Counted from the stretch's first letter, positions 53,124-62,478 are shown. The stretch: 64,000 nucleotides of DNA from an uncultured Bacteroidota bacterium (GCA_903926385.1 CAIYIS010000048.1:1-64000); one strand, 5' to 3'. Translations and numbers: made by a program. The notes: generated from the sequence alone by a model not told the origin.

Positions 53124-54380
53124 ATGAAGAAGATTGCAGTTGTATTTTTTGCTGTATTAATTAGCATTACCGGATTTGCGCAAAACTCCAAGTATGTTAA
53201 TGCCGTAAATTATTTTGCTGATTACAATTCGGCTAATGAGCAAAGCGCGCTTGATAAAGCCAAAGAGAACATTGATTCGGCTGCGGTGAACGAAAAAACC
53301 AAAGACAAACCGAAAACACATGTGCTCAGAGGTCAAGTGTACTTAGCCATTTTTCAACGTAATTTACGTGCCGAAACTGAAAGACAAACTGCCATTTCTG
53401 ATCCTAAAAAAGGAGAAGCGATGGGGTATTTCAACACTTCTGCTTCTGAATTGATGACAGCTTATGATGCTTTTGCTTTAGCAAAAACTCAGGACACAAA
53501 ATTGAATTTTACTACCGAAATTAATAAGGGAATAAACGACATTTCAATTTTGTTGACCAATAAAGCGGTGTACGATTACAGCAATAAGAACTATGCATCG
53601 GCACTTCCTAGTTTCGAGAAAGCCTATGTTATCAATGGCCCAAAGGATACCATTACATTAAACAACATTGCGCTGTGTGCTGAAAGGGCCAAGAATTACG
53701 ACAAAGCAAAGCAATATTATTTAAAAATGATTGATGCTAAGTTGGGCAGAGGTGCTACCTATTCTTCGTTGGTTAATATTTATTTTACCATTGCCGACAC
53801 AGCTGGCGGACTTGAATTGCTTAGAAAAGGTATTGAAGCCTATCCATCAAATATTGATTTGCTTATTACTCAAACCAATTATTATTTGGTGAAAGGAAAA
53901 AGTGAGGATGCATTAAAAAATTTGAACGTGGTGATTAAGGCCAATCAAACTAATCCAAGTTTGTTTTTAGCAAGAGGGAATACCTATGATAAACTGGCGA
54001 ATCCGGTGAATGAAGCGGGTAAGTTTATTGAACAACCAAAAGATTTTGAAGATAAAATTAAGTTGGCTGAAGATGATTATAAAAGTGCAATTGCGCTTAA
54101 ACCTAATTTTTTTGATGCACTTTATTGCCTTGGTGTTTTATATAACAACTATGGTGTAAGCATCAATAAAATTGCAGATAAAATTAAAGACCCTGCCAAA
54201 TATAAAGCAGAGGATGCAAGGAGCAAAGAGCAGTTTAGTAAAGCAATGGTGGTGTTCGAAAAAGCTTTGGAAGTAAATTCGAAAGACAAAAATTCGATGC
54301 TGGCCTTGAAACAAATTTACGCCCGACTCGAACTGAATGATAAGATGAATGCAATGTCCGAATTGCTAAAGAAACAATAA
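53124..54380 (+). CDS. Exported tetratricopeptide-repeat protein
   Basis: A 418-aa protein with a signal peptide (1-19, ending GFAQ) and TPR-like helical pairs throughout (SALPSFEKAYVINGPKDTITLNNIALCAERAKNYDKAKQYY; later YKSAIALKPNFFDALYCLGVLYNNYG). It is likely a periplasmic scaffold. The short gap after gyrA (11 bases) suggests read-through. A terminator follows about 30 bases after the stop. Confidence 0.85.
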   Translation: MKKIAVVFFAVLISITGFAQNSKYVNAVNYFADYNSANEQSALDKAKENIDSAAVNEKTKDKPKTHVLRGQVYLAIFQRNLRAETERQTAISDPKKGEAMGYFNTSASELMTAYDAFALAKTQDTKLNFTTEINKGINDISILLTNKAVYDYSNKNYASALPSFEKAYVINGPKDTITLNNIALCAERAKNYDKAKQYYLKMIDAKLGRGATYSSLVNIYFTIADTAGGLELLRKGIEAYPSNIDLLITQTNYYLVKGKSEDALKNLNVVIKANQTNPSLFLARGNTYDKLANPVNEAGKFIEQPKDFEDKIKLAEDDYKSAIALKPNFFDALYCLGVLYNNYGVSINKIADKIKDPAKYKAEDARSKEQFSKAMVVFEKALEVNSKDKNSMLALKQIYARLELNDKMNAMSELLKKQ

Positions 54381-54413
54381 GTATTCTAATCAAGCAAGAG
54401 AGCACACATGTAT

Positions 54414-54448
54414 AAAAGCTCCGACCTATTTGGTTGGGGCTTTTTTTT
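54414..54448 (+). terminator. Terminator of the gyrA-TPR transcript
   Basis: AAAAGC.CC.ACC / GGT.GG.GCTTTT stem with a five-base loop followed by eight T. Confidence 0.88.
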
Positions 54449-54493
54449 ACAAAACACTTCATCATGCTTAAAGAAATTTAAAATTTATTTAGC

Positions 54494-55438
54494 CTAAAAC
54501 TCCATAGTGTAAGAGGCCGAAATGGTGGTCATGTTTTTTATTTGCACCACCCGATGGGCCCAGTTACCTGCATCCGGAAATGTAATGATAGTAGGCACGT
54601 TGGCCGGCACGTTTACACCTATTGGTTTTAAAGGGTTTTTAGCACTATCTATTACCCACACTTTACAATCTTGAGTGGCTGTAACTGTAAACAAACTGCT
54701 GGTTGTGAAGTTATGTTTTAAAGCAGTTTTTATTTTCGAACCATGCACAGTGCCTGTGTAAGTGCTGCTATGAGGGTGTCGTTGCAAATTGATAACATCA
54801 ATAAAGCTTTCAATTTTGCTGGGGTTATCATAATATTTAGATATTACAATGCCATGGTCGCAAAAATGCGCACTGCACATAGCAGCAATGGCCGCACGTT
54901 GCGCCCCTGTTAGTCCCGAAATGGTAGATTTTTTGCCCAACTGTGCATTTCGTTTTGCAAGCAAAGCATTGTAACGAGTAGTAATTAGTGCCGACACAGC
55001 ATTTAAGGTGCCTTTAGCCAATGTGGCTGCTGCCAATGTTTTCATGGCTTCTATTTTCACATCAATTTTTCCTTTTAAAATGGTGTCTGTTCCGGCAGGG
55101 AAAAGCCCTTTAAAAGTGGCACTTCTGCGAGGATACACATTCGAAATCATGGTTTGCCACAAGGGCAATTCATCGGTACGAATGGTTTTAAATTGGTCTT
55201 CGAGCGAAGCTGTATCGGTTATACGGCCGCCTACAGCCACATCTTTGCTTACATCGGCAGCCACCAAGTTATTATGTAATGTTTGAAAAATAGTTTCGCG
55301 AGCAGCTATGTCGGCATCTGCATTGTTTGCAGTTAAAGCATTGAGATGAAACTCCGAAATAATTAATGCTTTTGTGTAATTATCGCCAACACCATTTGCG
55401 ATAAAATTTTTTGAAAACGGAAAAGTAGATGCGCTCAT
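54494..55438 (-). CDS. Hypothetical 314-aa protein of unknown family
   Basis: Not recognised. A soluble protein without signal peptide or membrane helix. The N-terminal two thirds are helical and rich in Ala and Thr (YTKALIISEFHLNALTANNADAD, TLAAATLAKGTLNAVSALITTRYNALLAKRNAQLG). A histidine/cysteine patch follows (MCSAHFCDHGIVISKYYD). The C-terminal 90 residues look like a beta-sandwich (SSLFTVTATQDCKVWVIDSAKNPL, VPANVPTIITFPDAG). It stands alone between the gyrA terminator and array 3. It could be a structural or assembly protein. Confidence 0.6.
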   Translation of the reverse strand: MSASTFPFSKNFIANGVGDNYTKALIISEFHLNALTANNADADIAARETIFQTLHNNLVAADVSKDVAVGGRITDTASLEDQFKTIRTDELPLWQTMISNVYPRRSATFKGLFPAGTDTILKGKIDVKIEAMKTLAAATLAKGTLNAVSALITTRYNALLAKRNAQLGKKSTISGLTGAQRAAIAAMCSAHFCDHGIVISKYYDNPSKIESFIDVINLQRHPHSSTYTGTVHGSKIKTALKHNFTTSSLFTVTATQDCKVWVIDSAKNPLKPIGVNVPANVPTIITFPDAGNWAHRVVQIKNMTTISASYTMEF

Positions 55439-56012
55439 TTTGTTTCGGTATTTGTGGTTCTTTTTTTTTATTGTTGCAAAACCATTTGCTTGTCAAAATT
55501 ATTTTCTTTTTCAAAAAAAATAAAAACATTTATTAAGAAATTTCATGAAAATTGATAACAATCATAATTCGTCCGGATTAGTAAGGTTCAAGCCATTTTA
55601 TAGATTTTAAACTTTTCTGTTTGTTCAAAATATTGATAATTAATTAAAACGAATATTTTTATTGAACAAGAACGAAAGCTATTGTCATATTATTTTAGTT
55701 TGGAATATCATGTATGCTTACATGCCATGCGGGGGATTTATTTATCATTTCATGTAACCTTACATGCTATACCGGGGATTTATTTACTATAACATGTAAC
55801 CTTACATGTTATATGGGGGATTTATTTGCCATCGCATGTAAGCTTACATGCAGTATCGGGGAATTATTTACTATCACATGTAAGCTTACATGCAGTATGG
55901 GGCATTTAATTTATAGGTTAAGTATTCAATTTGATTCGATAAAATTAAATAAGGGGCCATTACCCCTCTAAAAATTGACTCTTAACCAATCAATTTTGCT
56001 TGCTCATTTCCC
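55439..56012. other. Intergenic region containing array 3
   Basis: About 570 AT-rich bases. Apart from the 42-bp array at 55709-55918 and the terminator hairpin that follows, nothing is recognised. The 85-aa plus-strand ORF here simply reads the array. Confidence 0.6.
55709..55918. repeat. 42-bp tandem array 3 (five units)
   Basis: Units begin at 55709, 55751, 55793, 55835 and 55877, always 42 apart. Each opens with a palindrome-like block: CATGTATGCTTACATG in the first, CATGTAACCTTACATG in the next two, and the perfect 16-bp palindrome CATGTAAGCTTACATG in the last two. An AT-rich half with a GGGGATTTATTTACTAT-like core follows. Its reverse complement (AAATAAATCCCC) resembles the conserved core of array 1 (AAATAAATTTTT). 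Confidence 0.92.
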
Positions 56013-56050
56013 AAAAAAAAGAGGAAACCAACTGATGGTTTCCTCTTTTT
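56013..56050. terminator. Terminator of the prc gene
   Basis: A 15-bp perfect stem (AAAAAGAGGAAACCA / TGGTTTCCTCTTTTT) with a five-base loop; the minus strand continues into T, so it ends the prc transcript 23 bases past the stop. Confidence 0.92.
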
Positions 56051-56072
56051 GAGCGAAATGATAGTCTCGCTA

Positions 56073-58157
56073 TTACTTCATATCACTCATAATATTTAAC
56101 GTTTCGTTTAGATAAATATCTTTCTTAATGGCCTTATACCATTCTTTGGCCTTGTTTGCTTTGGTAGTATCAGACACAGCAATTGCATCAGCTTTTAAAC
56201 CTACCACTTCTACTCCGCCTATTTCTTTATCCAAATCTTCCATCTTTTTCGATTCGGCTTTGAATCGTTTTTGTTCTGCACGGTATTTTTCGAAATTAAG
56301 CGAAACCACACTGCTGTCTTTTTGTTTTCTATAACGTTTGGCAGCTTCTTCCAACACAGCAAAATTTGGATTCGATTTCATTCGGCTGATAGATTTGTTT
56401 TTTAATTTCTGAACACTATAATCAGGCTTCAATTCTTTATATTTTGCAGATGCTATTTCATCCCAAGCCATTGGGTAATCCGATTCTTTTTCTCCTAAAT
56501 CGAGAAGCGAATAAGGGTCGGGCAAAATAATGTCGGGAGTAACGCCTTTTAGTTGAGTAGCTCCACCGTTAATTCTGTAAAACTTTTGCATCGTTACTTT
56601 AACTGCACCCAGCGGGCGAAGACTGGCCATTGATGGAGGTAATGATGGGTCGAGTTCGTAAACACGCTGAACAGTTCCTTTACCATAAGTAGTAGGCGAT
56701 GTACCTACAATTACTCCTCGTTTATAATCCTGTATGGCAGCTGCCATAATTTCGGATGCTGATGCCGAATTAGAATTAACCATGATACAAAACGGGCCGC
56801 TGTAAGTAATAGACGGATCCGGATCGTCTTTTATTTCTGGCGAACCTGTTCTCGATTTCACCTGAACGATTGGCCCTTTATCAATAAACAAACCGGCCAT
56901 TTCAATCACATCATTCAGCGAACCTCCACCGTTATTTCTTAAGTCCAAAATTATTCCATCCACATTTTCTGACTTAAGTTTTTCAAGTTCCTTTTTTACA
57001 TCTTTCGAACAACTGCGACCTCCGGTACCATTAAAATCGTCATAAAACTCAGGCAATTTAATATAACCTATATTATTTTTTCCTTTTAAAATGAGCGATT
57101 GAGCAAAGGTTTCTTCCATCACCACTATGTCGCGAATAATAGGAATAACCATAATACTTCCGTCAGGTTTTTTTACTGTCAATCTTACCTCTGTTCCTTT
57201 TTTTCCACGGATGAGTTGCACAACATCTTCCAAAGGCATATCAGCTACATCCACTGGTTCTTCGGCACCTTGAGCCACTTTGATAATAAAATCTCCCACC
57301 TTAAGTTGTCCCTGACGATACGAAGGAGTTCCGGCAATGATATTTGTTACTTTAATATAATCATCTTTTTCTTGAAGCTGGGCGCCTATTCCGAAAAACT
57401 GACCACTCATACTTGCATCAAACTGTGCTTTATCTTTAGGAGCAAAATATTCTGTGTGCGGGTCGTAAATGCTGGTGATAACATTAAAATACATCGCTAG
57501 TCTGTCGTTACGATTAAATTTTTTCAAGCGTTTAAAATAATCATCATATGTTTTAAGTGTTTTCTTACGCGCTTCAATTTCTAATTCATCTTTCGATTTA
57601 ATTTTTACAGTATCCGATTTTTCTTTTGCTTTATCCTGAGCATCCATCATCTCGCTTATTTTAGCAAGCACAGCATATTTCATCGACTTGCGCCAGGCAT
57701 CTTTTAAATCTTCTTTCGATTTCGAAAAACGTAATTTCTCTCCATCTGTTTCCACAGTTTCATCTTTTGTAAAATCAAAAGGCTGAGAAAGGATATCGGT
57801 ATAATATGTTTTCGCTTCTTCTATTCGGCTGTTGATTATCTCTAATGATTTATCAAAAAATGTAAATGTTCCCATATTGATATCTTCGTCTATGGAATGA
57901 TTCATTTTCTTTAATTCATCCACATCCGGCTGAATCAAAAACTTTTTTCCTCCATCCAGTCGTTTCAGATAAAGATTAAATACTTTTTCCGAAAAATCGT
58001 CATTGATGTCTTTAGGGGCATAATGAAGCACTTTTAAATTCTGCATCATGGCTTGGTCAATGGCACTTTCTTTTTCAGAAGTTACTATGTAGGTATAAGA
58101 CGCAAAGCCAATAATAGCGATGGGTAGAAGTAAAAGATATTTTTTGTTTTTAAACAT
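56073..58157 (-). CDS. prc: Carboxy-terminal processing protease Prc (S41 family)
   Basis: A 694-aa periplasmic protease, held by an N-terminal membrane anchor (YLLLLPIAIIGFASYTYIV). In order: N-terminal helical domain, PDZ (about 235-330, SGQFFGIGAQLQEKDDYIKVTNIIAGTPSYRQGQLKVGD), and the S41 catalytic domain with serine in SNSASASEIMAAAIQDY and lysine in TTYGKGTVQ, then a helical C-terminal extension, as in E. coli Prc rather than small CtpA. It degrades or trims proteins with non-polar C-termini. Its own promoter lies at 58205-58234. Confidence 0.95.
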   Translation of the reverse strand: MFKNKKYLLLLPIAIIGFASYTYIVTSEKESAIDQAMMQNLKVLHYAPKDINDDFSEKVFNLYLKRLDGGKKFLIQPDVDELKKMNHSIDEDINMGTFTFFDKSLEIINSRIEEAKTYYTDILSQPFDFTKDETVETDGEKLRFSKSKEDLKDAWRKSMKYAVLAKISEMMDAQDKAKEKSDTVKIKSKDELEIEARKKTLKTYDDYFKRLKKFNRNDRLAMYFNVITSIYDPHTEYFAPKDKAQFDASMSGQFFGIGAQLQEKDDYIKVTNIIAGTPSYRQGQLKVGDFIIKVAQGAEEPVDVADMPLEDVVQLIRGKKGTEVRLTVKKPDGSIMVIPIIRDIVVMEETFAQSLILKGKNNIGYIKLPEFYDDFNGTGGRSCSKDVKKELEKLKSENVDGIILDLRNNGGGSLNDVIEMAGLFIDKGPIVQVKSRTGSPEIKDDPDPSITYSGPFCIMVNSNSASASEIMAAAIQDYKRGVIVGTSPTTYGKGTVQRVYELDPSLPPSMASLRPLGAVKVTMQKFYRINGGATQLKGVTPDIILPDPYSLLDLGEKESDYPMAWDEIASAKYKELKPDYSVQKLKNKSISRMKSNPNFAVLEEAAKRYRKQKDSSVVSLNFEKYRAEQKRFKAESKKMEDLDKEIGGVEVVGLKADAIAVSDTTKANKAKEWYKAIKKDIYLNETLNIMSDMK

Positions 58158-58204
58158 AATGTGGTGGATTATTTTTTTACGAAATTACTAATAATACCTA
58201 TAGG

Positions 58205-58234
58205 CAAATGTAATACCAATAATTCTTTCACAAA
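58205..58234 (-). promoter_or_regulatory. prc promoter
   Basis: On the minus strand: TTTG, 18 bp, TACATTTG, a near-perfect Bacteroidota promoter, 47 bases before the prc ATG. Confidence 0.75.
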
Positions 58235-58268
58235 TATTAACAAGGCCTAAACAGTTGTTTTATTTTTA

Positions 58269-58276
58269 TACTTTTG
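58269..58276 (+). promoter_or_regulatory. -7 element almost touching the ATG of the next gene
   Basis: TACTTTTG matches TAnnTTTG and ends four bases before the ATG at 58281, which would place the transcription start at or near the start codon. Confidence 0.55.
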
Positions 58277-58280
58277 CTGA

Positions 58281-58763
58281 ATGAAACCTGCATCGCCTAC
58301 TATCATCCAGAAAGAACTCTTAACATTAGAGAAAAAACAAGTGGTTGACTTGTGTCTGCGATTGGCAAAGTATAAAGTAGAAAATAAAGAATTGCTCTCT
58401 TATTTGCTTTTCGATTCAATAGATGAAGATAAATTTGTAGCGAATACAAAGAAGGAAATGAGCGAACTATTCTCTCTAATAAACACAAGTAACCTCTATT
58501 ATACACGCAAAGGGGTTCGGAAAGTTTTACGGTTTACCAATAAATACATCAAGTATTCCGGCATTGCTCGTACCGAACTCGAGTTGAGGATTTACTTTTG
58601 CAATATCCTCAAATCATCTGGTATTCCTATTCACAAGAGCGATGCTTTGATTAATTTATATACAGGGCAAACAGAAAAGATAAAGAAAACACTGAGCAAA
58701 CTTCACGAAGATATACAATTCGATTACCGTGAAGAAGTGGAGCAAGTGATGACTTTAAACTAA
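58281..58763 (+). CDS. Conserved hypothetical helical protein
   Basis: A 160-aa soluble protein, not recognised. It is helical and basic (LEKKQVVDLCLRLAKYKVENKELLSYLLF, YYTRKGVRKVLRFTNKYIKYSG). There is no signal peptide. The surrounding -7 box and terminator show that it is a single-gene unit. The early motif, with leucines and KxxxxLCLRLAKYK, looks like a protein-protein interface. Confidence 0.68.
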   Translation: MKPASPTIIQKELLTLEKKQVVDLCLRLAKYKVENKELLSYLLFDSIDEDKFVANTKKEMSELFSLINTSNLYYTRKGVRKVLRFTNKYIKYSGIARTELELRIYFCNILKSSGIPIHKSDALINLYTGQTEKIKKTLSKLHEDIQFDYREEVEQVMTLN

Positions 58764-58791
58764 AAAAGGAACTCTTATGAGTTCCTTTTTT
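58762..58791. terminator. Bidirectional terminator
   Basis: AAAAAAGGAACTC / GAGTTCCTTTTTT: 13-bp stem, four-base loop. It overlaps the last codon of the upstream gene and also serves the desaturase gene on the other strand. Confidence 0.9.
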
Positions 58792-58817
58792 AGTTCGAAT
58801 AGTAATGGTTGTAAATA

Positions 58818-59885
58818 TTAACTGTTACCTACCTGTTTCAAATGCACCACATGCGAACGTAATGCAGCCATCACAGTTGGAAATTCGAGATAAGTTATTC
58901 CAAACTGATCGCAGGTTTCGCGAACAAATTGTGAAATTTTCGGATAATGAATATGACTGATACGCGGAAACAAATGATGTTCCACCTGAAAGTTTAATCC
59001 TCCGGTAAACCATGAAACGATTCTGCTTTTTGTAGCAAAATCAGCTGTGGTTTGTACCTGATGAACGGCCCACTCTTCGTTTATTTTATATGCTTTCATA
59101 TCAGGAGTAGAAAAACTTGCTCCTTCCACCACATGGGCTAACTGAAAAATAACAGAAATAACAAATCCGCATACAAAAGCTACGATTAAAAAACCAATTA
59201 GAGTTTCTACAACACCCACCAAGAATATGGGCAAAATAATATAAACACCAATAAAAGACAATTTGGTAACCCAAAAAATAATATGTTCTTTCACATCCAT
59301 TTTACGGAAAGGCAAATCACCTATTTTCCCTCTGAAATATTTAGTAAAATCCTGAACAAATACCCACAACACATAAGTAACTCCATACAATACTATCCAG
59401 TAAATATGCTGAAATCGGTGAAACCAGTATTTCTTTTGGTCGCTGTGAACACGAATCCAAGGTTTAATGTCGATATCATCATCCATACCTTCAATATTAG
59501 TAAACGAATGATGATTTACATTATGTTTGTATTTCCATAAATAAACACTGCCTCCCATTGCATTCAGCGAATGAGCCATCAGTTCATTTATCCATGGTTT
59601 ACTCGAAAAACTTCCATGTGCTCCATCGTGCATAACATTAAAACCTACGGCAGCAAGACTTACTCCGAATACAATGCACAAAATTATTGATAACCATACC
59701 GGAGGTGTAAAGAAAACCAAAACGGTATAAAGTGAGGCGGTGAAGAACACCAGAATTATCATCTTCAGATATAACCTGAAATTTCCGGTTTGACGAATAT
59801 TATTGGCGGTAAAGTAGTCATCTACTTTTTCTGTTAAGGCTTTAAAAAACGGACTGTTTTTGTTATTAAAACTTACTCTTTGCAT
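58818..59885 (-). CDS. Membrane fatty-acid desaturase (acyl-CoA/acyl-lipid type)
   Basis: A 355-aa di-iron membrane enzyme that puts a double bond in an acyl chain. The three histidine boxes are intact: HDGAHGS, HNVNHHSF and QVEHHLFP, with NFQVEHHLFPRISHIHYPKI typical of the linoleoyl-CoA/delta-6-like group. Four membrane helices are seen (VFFTASLYTVLVFFTPPVWLSIILCIVFGVSLAAVG and others). There is no fused cytochrome b5. A TATATTTG box lies upstream at 59919-59926. The position specificity is unknown. Confidence 0.92.
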   Translation of the reverse strand: MQRVSFNNKNSPFFKALTEKVDDYFTANNIRQTGNFRLYLKMIILVFFTASLYTVLVFFTPPVWLSIILCIVFGVSLAAVGFNVMHDGAHGSFSSKPWINELMAHSLNAMGGSVYLWKYKHNVNHHSFTNIEGMDDDIDIKPWIRVHSDQKKYWFHRFQHIYWIVLYGVTYVLWVFVQDFTKYFRGKIGDLPFRKMDVKEHIIFWVTKLSFIGVYIILPIFLVGVVETLIGFLIVAFVCGFVISVIFQLAHVVEGASFSTPDMKAYKINEEWAVHQVQTTADFATKSRIVSWFTGGLNFQVEHHLFPRISHIHYPKISQFVRETCDQFGITYLEFPTVMAALRSHVVHLKQVGNS

Positions 59886-59976
59886 TAATTATGTTGGTTA
59901 TGATATTTATGATTCGCCCAAATATAGGGATAATTTCAACATTTCATATGATTTGTTTCGGCAGGTAGCTTTATTT

Positions 59977-60462
59977 TTAGAGCACTTTTATTTTCAAAGA
60001 CCAGGTGAAATCAAACTCAGCTACTTTATCACCTGTTTCATCTGTTCCCACAGACTTTATGTCAGCCTTCACAGCTTCTCCGCTTTGTTTAGCTTTTTTA
60101 ACTAATTCCGAAATTATTTTTCCATCCGAGCAGGTAAACGTAATTTTCCCAACAGCCTTTTTAAAATACGAAGCTTTGTTTTCTACAATCAACATAGAAA
60201 TAGGAGGGGAGCTCTGGTAAATACAATTCTTAACCAGCAAACCTGTGGTAAGTTCTGCCGCCATAGCCTGACAAGCAAAATACATAGAGCGAAACGGATT
60301 CTGAGTTATCCAGCCGTAACGTATAGTAGCCACAGCCATTTCATCATTCAGTTTCTTTACGCGTATTCCGGCTATAAATGCCATCGGTAAATTTTTGAGA
60401 AGATACAACCGAAACAGAAAACTGTTGTTTACCAGTTTTTGAAATTTTGACTCACCCATCAT
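59977..60462 (-). CDS. DUF4442 hotdog-fold protein, thioesterase-like
   Basis: A 161-aa protein of the DUF4442 group, which has a hotdog fold like acyl-CoA thioesterases. Signature areas are NPFRSMYFACQAMAAELTTGLL and the paired strands EMAVATIRYGWITQ and KVAEFDFTWSLKIKVL. No catalytic residue can be named. It overlaps the HMG-CoA lyase gene by one base, so the two are coupled; a role in acyl-CoA metabolism is plausible. Confidence 0.82.
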   Translation of the reverse strand: MMGESKFQKLVNNSFLFRLYLLKNLPMAFIAGIRVKKLNDEMAVATIRYGWITQNPFRSMYFACQAMAAELTTGLLVKNCIYQSSPPISMLIVENKASYFKKAVGKITFTCSDGKIISELVKKAKQSGEAVKADIKSVGTDETGDKVAEFDFTWSLKIKVL

Positions 60463-61313
60463 TAAACCAACGGAAATGTAAGTGAGGCCATCCGCATTGC
60501 CTCGTCAAAAGCGCTGTTATCAATAGTTGTTTTAATATTATTGTTTTTAAAATAACTCAATAAATTTTCTGTTGGCATATTGCCGGTTAATTTATCGGCA
60601 GCCATCGGACAACCACCGTATCCTTTTATAGCGCTGTCAAATCTTCTGCATCCGCTTCGGTAAGCAGCATTCACTTTCTCTTCCCAGGTTTGAGGTGTGG
60701 TATGTAAGTGTGCACCTATCTCCACTTCCGGGAATTCAGGAATTAATCTTGAAAAAAGATAAGTAATATTTTCCGGATTCGATACTCCCACAGTGTCCGA
60801 TAATGCAATAATTTTCACTCCTAGTTGTGCTAGTCGTTTAGTCCATGTTACTACCACATTGCTGCTCCACTCATCTCCGTATGGATTTCCGAATGCCATA
60901 GAAATATAAACAACCAATTCTTTTCTGTTACGAACACATAAATCCTGAATTTCTTCCACTCTGGTAAGCGATTCGGCTATTGATGAATTTGTATTGCGTT
61001 GCTGAAATGTTTCGGAAATAGAAAATGGAAATCCTAAATACGATATCTCTTCAAATTCCACTGCATCCAGGGCTCCTCTTGTATTGGCTATTATGGCTAA
61101 CAGTTTGGATGAGGTCGAACTCAAATCCAGTTGTTCCAGCACTTGTGCCGTATCTCTCATCTGGGGTATAGCCTTTGGCGAAACAAAACTTCCAAAATCA
61201 ACCGTATCAAATCCGCATTTTAATATCGAATTGATATAAGCTACTTTCTTTTCTGTTTCAATAAAGTCATGCATTCCTTGCATGGCATCTCTCGGACATT
61301 CGATTAGTTTCAT
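60462..61313 (-). CDS. Hydroxymethylglutaryl-CoA lyase
   Basis: A 283-aa TIM-barrel enzyme cleaving HMG-CoA to acetyl-CoA and acetoacetate in leucine degradation. The start MKLIECPRDAMQGMHDF has the conserved ECPRD (metal-binding Asp). The HMGL signature loop with the catalytic cysteine is IKGYGGCPMAADKLTGN. GAHLHTTP holds the metal-binding histidines. It sits 41 bases after pyrD and overlaps the DUF4442 gene. No other leucine-degradation gene is in view. Confidence 0.93.
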   Translation of the reverse strand: MKLIECPRDAMQGMHDFIETEKKVAYINSILKCGFDTVDFGSFVSPKAIPQMRDTAQVLEQLDLSSTSSKLLAIIANTRGALDAVEFEEISYLGFPFSISETFQQRNTNSSIAESLTRVEEIQDLCVRNRKELVVYISMAFGNPYGDEWSSNVVVTWTKRLAQLGVKIIALSDTVGVSNPENITYLFSRLIPEFPEVEIGAHLHTTPQTWEEKVNAAYRSGCRRFDSAIKGYGGCPMAADKLTGNMPTENLLSYFKNNNIKTTIDNSAFDEAMRMASLTFPLV

Positions 61314-61354
61314 TTGTAAAATATTTTTTTTAGAAATGTGTTATCCCCATTCAA

Positions 61355-62398
61355 TTATTTGGTGTGATAATGTTTGAGCAACCCCTTGTTTATTCGTTTC
61401 ACAATTCCGGGCCCTTCGTATATAAATCCGGTGTACACCTGCACCAAACTTGCTCCTGCATTCAATTTTTCTATCGCATCTTCTGCCGTAAACACTCCGC
61501 CAACCGCTATTATCGGAAAAGTTTTTCCCGATTTCACCGACAAATAATTAATCACCTCTGTCGAACGTTTCGTTAGCGGCTTACCGCTCAATCCTCCTGC
61601 ACCCATTGCTTCCACTTCTTTTTGTTCGGTAGTCAGATTAGTTCTGCTTATAGTAGTGTTGGTGGCTATCACACCATCTATTTTTGTTTCCTTCACTATT
61701 CCAATAATATCATCCAGTTGCTCGTTGGTCAAGTCCGGTGCTATTTTTAGCAGTATTGGTTTTGGGTTCGATTTTTCTGCATTTAGTTTTTTTAATTTCA
61801 GCAAAAGCTGAGTCAAGGGTTCTTTATCCTGCAATGCCCTTAAATTTGGCGTGTTTGGCGAACTCACATTTACCGCAAAATAATCTACATAATCAAACAA
61901 TGTATGAAAACACTTTTCATAATCACTCACTGCTTCCTCGTTAGGAGTAATTTTATTTTTACCAATATTACCTCCTATAATAATGTTCGTTTTTCTTTTT
62001 CTCAGTTCTTTCACCGTTTCATCTGCCCCGTGGTTATTAAATCCCATTCGGTTTATTAATGCTTTATCTGCCGGCAATCTGAACATACGTGGCTTTTCAT
62101 TACCCGGCTGAGCTTTGGGAGTAAGCGTTCCTATTTCTATAAACCCGAAACCAAAATTTCCTAACTCATCAAATAGTTTCGCATCCTTGTCAAACCCGGC
62201 TCCTAATCCCACCGGATTCGGAAATGTTAATCCAAAAAGTTCTACTTCCAGTTTTTTATCCTTCACCACATATACACTTCTCAGCAATGCCGACATACCC
62301 GGTATTTTACAGAAAAGTTTTATGGTTTTAAAAACTACATGGTGAATAGCTTCGGGGGAAAAAAGAAAAAAAATCGGCCTTATCAAACTTTTATACAT
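61355..62398 (-). CDS. pyrD: Dihydroorotate dehydrogenase (quinone), class 2
   Basis: FMN enzyme that oxidises dihydroorotate in pyrimidine synthesis, using membrane quinone. I start at [20 protein letters not shown] (347 aa), which matches the class 2 N-terminal membrane-contact helix; the track start is two residues longer. The catalytic serine is in [49 protein letters not shown] and [27 protein letters not shown] are the FMN-binding parts. A TATTTTTG box lies at 62419-62426. Confidence 0.96.
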   Translation of the reverse strand: MYKSLIRPIFFLFSPEAIHHVVFKTIKLFCKIPGMSALLRSVYVVKDKKLEVELFGLTFPNPVGLGAGFDKDAKLFDELGNFGFGFIEIGTLTPKAQPGNEKPRMFRLPADKALINRMGFNNHGADETVKELRKRKTNIIIGGNIGKNKITPNEEAVSDYEKCFHTLFDYVDYFAVNVSSPNTPNLRALQDKEPLTQLLLKLKKLNAEKSNPKPILLKIAPDLTNEQLDDIIGIVKETKIDGVIATNTTISRTNLTTEQKEVEAMGAGGLSGKPLTKRSTEVINYLSVKSGKTFPIIAVGGVFTAEDAIEKLNAGASLVQVYTGFIYEGPGIVKRINKGLLKHYHTK

Positions 62399-62478
62399 AC
62401 ACACTTATATTTTCAGGGCAAAAATACTATTTAATTATTAAATCCTGTTTTTCGCCCATCTGCTTCCTCTGTCTTAGC

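Noticed and set aside
55714-55971. 85-aa ORF with LTC..GDLF repeats
   Set aside because: Reads array 3; the periodicity accounts for it, with no signal peptide, ribosome site or conserved end.
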